A stretch of 64,000 bases of DNA from Aurantiochytrium sp. KH105. Lineage: Eukaryota; Sar; Bigyra; Thraustochytrida; Thraustochytriidae. Location: NCBI GenBank assembly GCA_003116975.1, contig BGKB01000021.1, positions 868,001-932,000 of the forward strand. The letters run 5' to 3'. Below are positions 60,205 to 64,000 of the stretch, piece by piece. A program made the translations under genes and the position numbers. Below the pieces are notes generated by a model. That model worked only from the letters and a program-made list of their open reading frames with translations. It did not search any database and was not told where the DNA came from. Positions within the stretch are counted from its first letter, which is position 1. Each line of letters starts with the position of its first letter.

Positions 60205-60681
60205 TGTTCTTTCTTTACAAAGGCAAAACCTGCAAGAGTTATTTTGGATGCGAGCTCAGACAAATGCGTGTAGCAGCGCGCGCGTCGAAAGTCGAAAGTC
60301 TCAATTTTTCTTTTCCCCCAAAATGAAGTCAGCCACAGTCCATTCATTCGACAGCGATCAGAAGCCACGCAAGCTGCCTTAGGTGCGAGCTGCTTTGCAG
60401 AACGCTGTTGCAGCTGCGTGTTGGCTGCAATACATACCATTAGCTTTCGTTTCATAAACGTACTACGACTTGGAATCCTTGCCATGCATCATGACCACGA
60501 CAGAAGCCAGAACCGCAAATCTTTCTTGGTTCACGCAAATCTTTCTTGGCGCACGCAAAGCAGTGGGCGGCGAGAGAAGGGACACCGTGCGCGCGGCGCG
60601 AACACGAGAACCCCGGGTGTCTTTGGCGAGCAGCCCGTAGACGTCCGTCGTTGCCGATCCTCGACGCACGTGGCAGGCACG
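60205..60681. other. spacer upstream of DUF2252 gene
   Basis: 477 bp. The open frame entering the DUF2252 gene extends here without a convincing start. No other feature is seen. Confidence 0.45.
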
Positions 60682-62184
60682 ATGACAGGCATCGCCTCAG
60701 CGATCGTCGTGGCCCTCGTGTGCGTGGTTGCCGCGCAGCAAACGGCGAAGATAGCAGTACCTGCAGGTCTTAGAAAGCGCAACGGTGCAGGAAGAGGTGA
60801 GAATGATGGCCGGAAAGCCTTTGTGACGTCGATGGTGGCCCTGGACCTCGAAAACCTCGACGCACAAACGCGTGAGGAAAAGCTTGCACTTATGCGCGCG
60901 GACGCGTTTGCCTTTTTCCGAGGCACGGCCAGAATCTTCTACAACGATTTACACACAGAGATGCCAGCGTCTGCATTGCGCTTGGAGAACATTACAACTT
61001 GGCTTTCTGGAGATGCGCACGTAGAAAACTACGGCGCCTTTGATAACAGCGAGGGAACCGTCGTGTACGATCTGAACGATTTCGACGAAGCCTTTGTGGC
61101 GGACTTTCGCTTCGATTTGTGGCGCGCAACGACCTCAATTGTCCTCACTTGCAAGGCTACGAACGACGACGATGACTGTGAGGGCGCAGTGAAGAGATTT
61201 TCCACAGCGTATGCGGAGCAACTGGAGCGTTTTGTTGGTAACGACGACGAACTGAGCTTTGAGATCACGCGCGAATCTGCGTATGGACGGCTCGACGACT
61301 TCCTTGCGGACGTGGAAAAAAGCAAATCCCGTAAGAAAATGATCAAAAAGTGGACCCGGCACAGTGAGGAGGAAAAGGGGACGCGCGTCTTTGATTTGCG
61401 ACTTGACAAACTCGGCGCTGTGTCAAGCAGCACCGCAGGTGTCATTCGGGACGCACTTGTGAACTATCAAAAGGGCGTGGCGCCGGCGCTGCGAAATCAG
61501 ACTTCGTTTTTCAAGGTCAAAGACATTGCCCAGAGACTTAAGGCTGGTCTGGGCTCGTACGGGACAGCACGTTACTATGTGTTGGTGGAGGGCCCAAGTA
61601 TGGATCCGTATGATGACATCATACTCGATGTGAAGATTGAACGGGCGCCACACACGGCACTCGCACTTGGCGATGCGCAACGTGCGGTGGTCATGTCCTC
61701 AAAGCAGGTTGGCAACAAAGAAGGAGCGCGCGTTGCACTCGGAAATCGTGCGTTGCTTAACCATGCGGATCTTTTCCTTGGCAACGCCTCATTCCACGGC
61801 GCAAGCTATTCCGTCCGGCAGCGAAATCCGTTCAAAGATACCTTTGACCTGTCGGAACTGACCAGTGCAAAGCGCCTGCGTAAACTTTCAGAGCAGTGGG
61901 GCCAGCTTTTGGCAGCGGCACACGCGCGAAGCGATGACGATTTTGACCCCAGTCTTGTACCGCACAGCTTTGAGACGATGGCCTCTCTCGCCTTGCGAGG
62001 TCACCATGCCGAGTTTGCGGACGAGATCTGGCAAACAGCTAACGCCTATGCGTCTCAGGTGGCAACGGACTTTTCGTATTTCGTTTCTGCTTTTCCACCA
62101 TCATTCATGCTAAGTGAGGCCAACAAATGGAATACAAAAATTGCGGCACACGTCGCAGAGGCACTCGAGGAGAAGAACGTGTAG
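60682..62184 (+). CDS. secreted DUF2252-family protein
   Basis: A 500-residue protein from the ATG at 60682. Residues 1-19 form a signal peptide (MTGIASAIVVALVCVVAAQ). The DUF2252 signatures follow: MRADAFAFFRGTARIFY (71-87), WLSGDAHVENYGAFDN (107-122), VVYDLNDFDEAFVADFRFDLWR (127-148 region), and a C-terminal WGQLLAAAHARSD. DUF2252 is common in bacteria and has a kinase-like or aminoglycoside-phosphotransferase-like pattern, with the GDAHxEN and DxNDFDE acidic residues as presumed active site. The substrate is unknown. A signal peptide on a putative ATP-dependent fold is odd and suggests secretory-pathway or organelle location. No introns are needed. Confidence 0.85.
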   Translation: MTGIASAIVVALVCVVAAQQTAKIAVPAGLRKRNGAGRGENDGRKAFVTSMVALDLENLDAQTREEKLALMRADAFAFFRGTARIFYNDLHTEMPASALRLENITTWLSGDAHVENYGAFDNSEGTVVYDLNDFDEAFVADFRFDLWRATTSIVLTCKATNDDDDCEGAVKRFSTAYAEQLERFVGNDDELSFEITRESAYGRLDDFLADVEKSKSRKKMIKKWTRHSEEEKGTRVFDLRLDKLGAVSSSTAGVIRDALVNYQKGVAPALRNQTSFFKVKDIAQRLKAGLGSYGTARYYVLVEGPSMDPYDDIILDVKIERAPHTALALGDAQRAVVMSSKQVGNKEGARVALGNRALLNHADLFLGNASFHGASYSVRQRNPFKDTFDLSELTSAKRLRKLSEQWGQLLAAAHARSDDDFDPSLVPHSFETMASLALRGHHAEFADEIWQTANAYASQVATDFSYFVSAFPPSFMLSEANKWNTKIAAHVAEALEEKNV

Positions 62185-62823
62185 GTAAATCTCGACGGAC
62201 GAAGGCATTATCGATGTCGATGCAAAATGATGAAGTTTTGGCATGTTGTGGGAGATGTGGACAGACATCAACGCGTCATCAAAGCGGCGAGGTCAACCTT
62301 GGACCAAAAGGGAGTCTTCTATGAATCGATAGTTCTGGACCGCGTATTTCCTCACGCGGACATCAAGGTGAGTCCGACTCTGCAGATGGCGTGGGCAAGC
62401 AGAGGTTCGGTAACTCGGCAAGTACTGCCGACCATGTCTTTGCTACGAGGCGAACTAAGGTGAAGCCGGGGTTCGGTCTCTAGACAAAAGCAAGTCCCAT
62501 TCGGCCAGGCACGAATCTATCCTGGTAATTCTAGCGTACATAGCCTTGCAAGCAACCCATGTGACTCTAATTATTTCAAAAGTATGCAAGGAAAATCAAG
62601 TCTCTTTTATCCTCAGCAAAATCCAAGACGCAGACGGATGGAATTTCGGTCTCCCTCGTTTACGTAGGGATACGGTGCAACATGACGGGGAGAAAGATAA
62701 GGTGTTTTTGGTGAGAACTTGAAGAGAAGAGTTTTTTGAAGAAAAAAGAACCCTGCAGAGAGAAGCGAGCAAAAGTCAGAAAATTGAGTTCTTGGTGGGC
62801 GTTGCAAAAAAAAAAATGTACCA
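62185..62823. other. convergent spacer
   Basis: 639 bp between the DUF2252 and SohB-like gene ends. A 78-codon plus-strand frame from 62227 is not supported by any domain. Confidence 0.45.
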
Positions 62824-64000
62824 TTACAGTCGGGCGAGCAACTTGCGAGGATGCATCGCATGGCGAAGTGCTTGCAGACCAGCCAAGGCATCCTCTCCCG
62901 AAGGCAAAAGAGCGCGTAGAGAGTGGAGGCCATGCTTGATTTCGTCAAGGTCGAGAAGGTCCCAGAGAAGGTGCGAAAGAACTCTACGGGGCTTGGGACG
63001 CTTGAGAGAGATTGCAATGAGATCTCTTCCGGCAGTCTCGAGTTCCTCGAGCAGCTCATCGCTCGTCATAAGGTCATCAACAAGACCGCGCTCCTTGGCT
63101 TGTGACGCAAGCCAGGCCTCCCCGGTGGCAGAGGACTCAATGTCCTTGACGGCAGGACGGTTTGATGTGACGTGCTGTTTGAAGGCATCGTGGATGGCCT
63201 CGAGCTCCTCGCGAAACTTGTCCATTCCCTCCTCGGTGTTTTCCGCAAGCGTGTGGACGGTGCGCTTGTAACGCCCGGCCGTGAACAACAGATAATCAAT
63301 ACCGATGCGGTCCTTGAGCAGACGGTTAAAGTTGGGGATCTCGGCGACCACGCCAATAGATCCGATGAGGGCAAAGGGCGCTGCAACGATGCGGTCCGCG
63401 CAGCAGGCCATCATGTAGCCACCGCTGGCGGCAATCTCATCGATGCAGACCGTGACCTTGATCCCTGCTTTGCGAAGACGAAGAAGATGGGAGGCAGCTA
63501 GACCATAGTCTGTCACGGAGCCTCCAGGCGAGGCCAGACGAATGACGATCTCGTCGTATTCGGAGGCAGCCTTGAGAAGGAAGGACACAGCGTCGCGCAA
63601 GAAAGAGACCCACTCGACGGTACCGGAAGGCACGCGGCGGTCCCAGTCGCCCTCTCCGATGTCCTCTGCGTCGCCAATGCTTTCGTAGTCTGAAAAGTCA
63701 AGTACAAAGACGGTGCGTCCAAGCGACTGCAGCACCTTGCGTGGAGATTTACCGGCTTGAAGATCCTCGCGAACGCGATCCTCGAGATCCTTTTCCTTTG
63801 CGAGAAGACGCTCGCGCCTCTCTTGGCGCTGCTTCTCGTACGCTTCGTGGAAGAGCTCCTGGATGTCGGCAGGGAACCAAAAGGGGGAGAAGCCGACGTT
63901 GGCTTCCATTCGCTCGACCTCGGCGCGCCAGCGTCGATTGAGCACTTTGAAGTCGAAGACGCTGGCCGCATCGTCTGCGCGGAGGCGCGCATGCGTGGGC
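62824..64000 (-). CDS. SohB-like S49 serine protease, partial
   Basis: The frame is open through the right window edge, so the N-terminus is missing; at least 391 residues are visible. It closely follows bacterial SohB: VFVLDFSDYESIGDA, IRLASPGGSVTDYGLAASHL, the catalytic serine in ASGGYMMACCADRI, APFALIGSIGVVAEIPNFNRL and the lysine region TAGRYKRTVHTLAENTEEG. It forms a Ser/Lys dyad like SppA, cleaving membrane-embedded or signal peptides. Bacterial SohB has one N-terminal membrane helix; that part would lie beyond the edge. An extra 60-residue Arg/Glu-rich helix precedes the protease domain, and an extended C-terminus follows. It converges with the DUF2252 gene. Confidence 0.9.
   Translation of the reverse strand, partial: PTHARLRADDAASVFDFKVLNRRWRAEVERMEANVGFSPFWFPADIQELFHEAYEKQRQERRERLLAKEKDLEDRVREDLQAGKSPRKVLQSLGRTVFVLDFSDYESIGDAEDIGEGDWDRRVPSGTVEWVSFLRDAVSFLLKAASEYDEIVIRLASPGGSVTDYGLAASHLLRLRKAGIKVTVCIDEIAASGGYMMACCADRIVAAPFALIGSIGVVAEIPNFNRLLKDRIGIDYLLFTAGRYKRTVHTLAENTEEGMDKFREELEAIHDAFKQHVTSNRPAVKDIESSATGEAWLASQAKERGLVDDLMTSDELLEELETAGRDLIAISLKRPKPRRVLSHLLWDLLDLDEIKHGLHSLRALLPSGEDALAGLQALRHAMHPRKLLARL

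Noticed and set aside
62227-62463. 78-codon plus-strand frame after the DUF2252 gene
   Set aside because: No recognisable domain; a donor and an acceptor-like site only about 20 bp apart cannot be a real intron.
1-64000. tRNA, rRNA and spliceosomal RNA genes
   Set aside because: I looked for the T-arm GTTCGAATC pattern and U6-like segments by eye and found none in a plausible context; a tRNAscan/Infernal run would settle it.

Overview
The window looks like nuclear DNA of a flagellated eukaryotic microbe. It holds about 26 protein genes on both strands without operons, with AUG starts in purine-rich contexts. Only three genes show introns, all short and GT-AG. The content is eukaryotic core machinery: primase small subunit, PRP38A, VPS45, signal peptidase subunit 2, isoprenylcysteine methyltransferase, reticulon, a MEK-like kinase and a DH-PH-FYVE RhoGEF. 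Genes of flagellate lineages (UPF0193/EVG1, a BART/ARL2BP-like protein), a CRY-DASH flavoprotein and some bacterial-type genes are also present. A stramenopile, perhaps a thraustochytrid, fits best, but that is inference from gene style. No rRNA, tRNA or CRISPR was recognised.

Layout. 1-10 kb: a dynamin-like GTPase, then two same-strand paralogues of an unrecognised family that pairs an HTH-like block with a CTCxxC domain. 10-15.3 kb: a gene-poor low-complexity tract containing a 363-bp tandem duplication. 15.3-27.1 kb: MEK-like kinase, FHA protein, nucleotidyltransferase-fold protein, CRY-DASH, PRP38A and ICMT. 27.4-31.2 kb: a membrane-anchored M12B metalloprotease of bacterial type. 33.8-38 kb: UPF0193 protein, calponin-homology protein and a doubled VTT membrane protein. 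38.9-60.2 kb: primase, secreted Cys-rich protein, double DH-PH-FYVE protein, P1B ATPase, IQ/SFI1-like protein, a small acidic protein, reticulon, SPCS2, VPS45, serine racemase and BART protein. From the VTT gene through BART the genes alternate strand without exception. An 1.17-kb TTAA-flanked inverted-repeat element, mostly hidden by an assembly gap (56618-57290), lies between VPS45 and serine racemase. 60.7-64 kb: two bacterial-type genes, a secreted DUF2252 protein and a SohB-like protease cut by the window edge.

Many products act on endomembranes: dynamin-like GTPase, VPS45, reticulon, VTT, SPCS2, ICMT and the FYVE RhoGEF. A second group suggests cytoskeleton or flagellum: UPF0193, BART, CH and IQ/SFI1. 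Nothing shows that neighbours are co-regulated beyond shared divergent promoters. Intergenic DNA is marked by repeats with a 5-bp period whose unit sequence differs from site to site.
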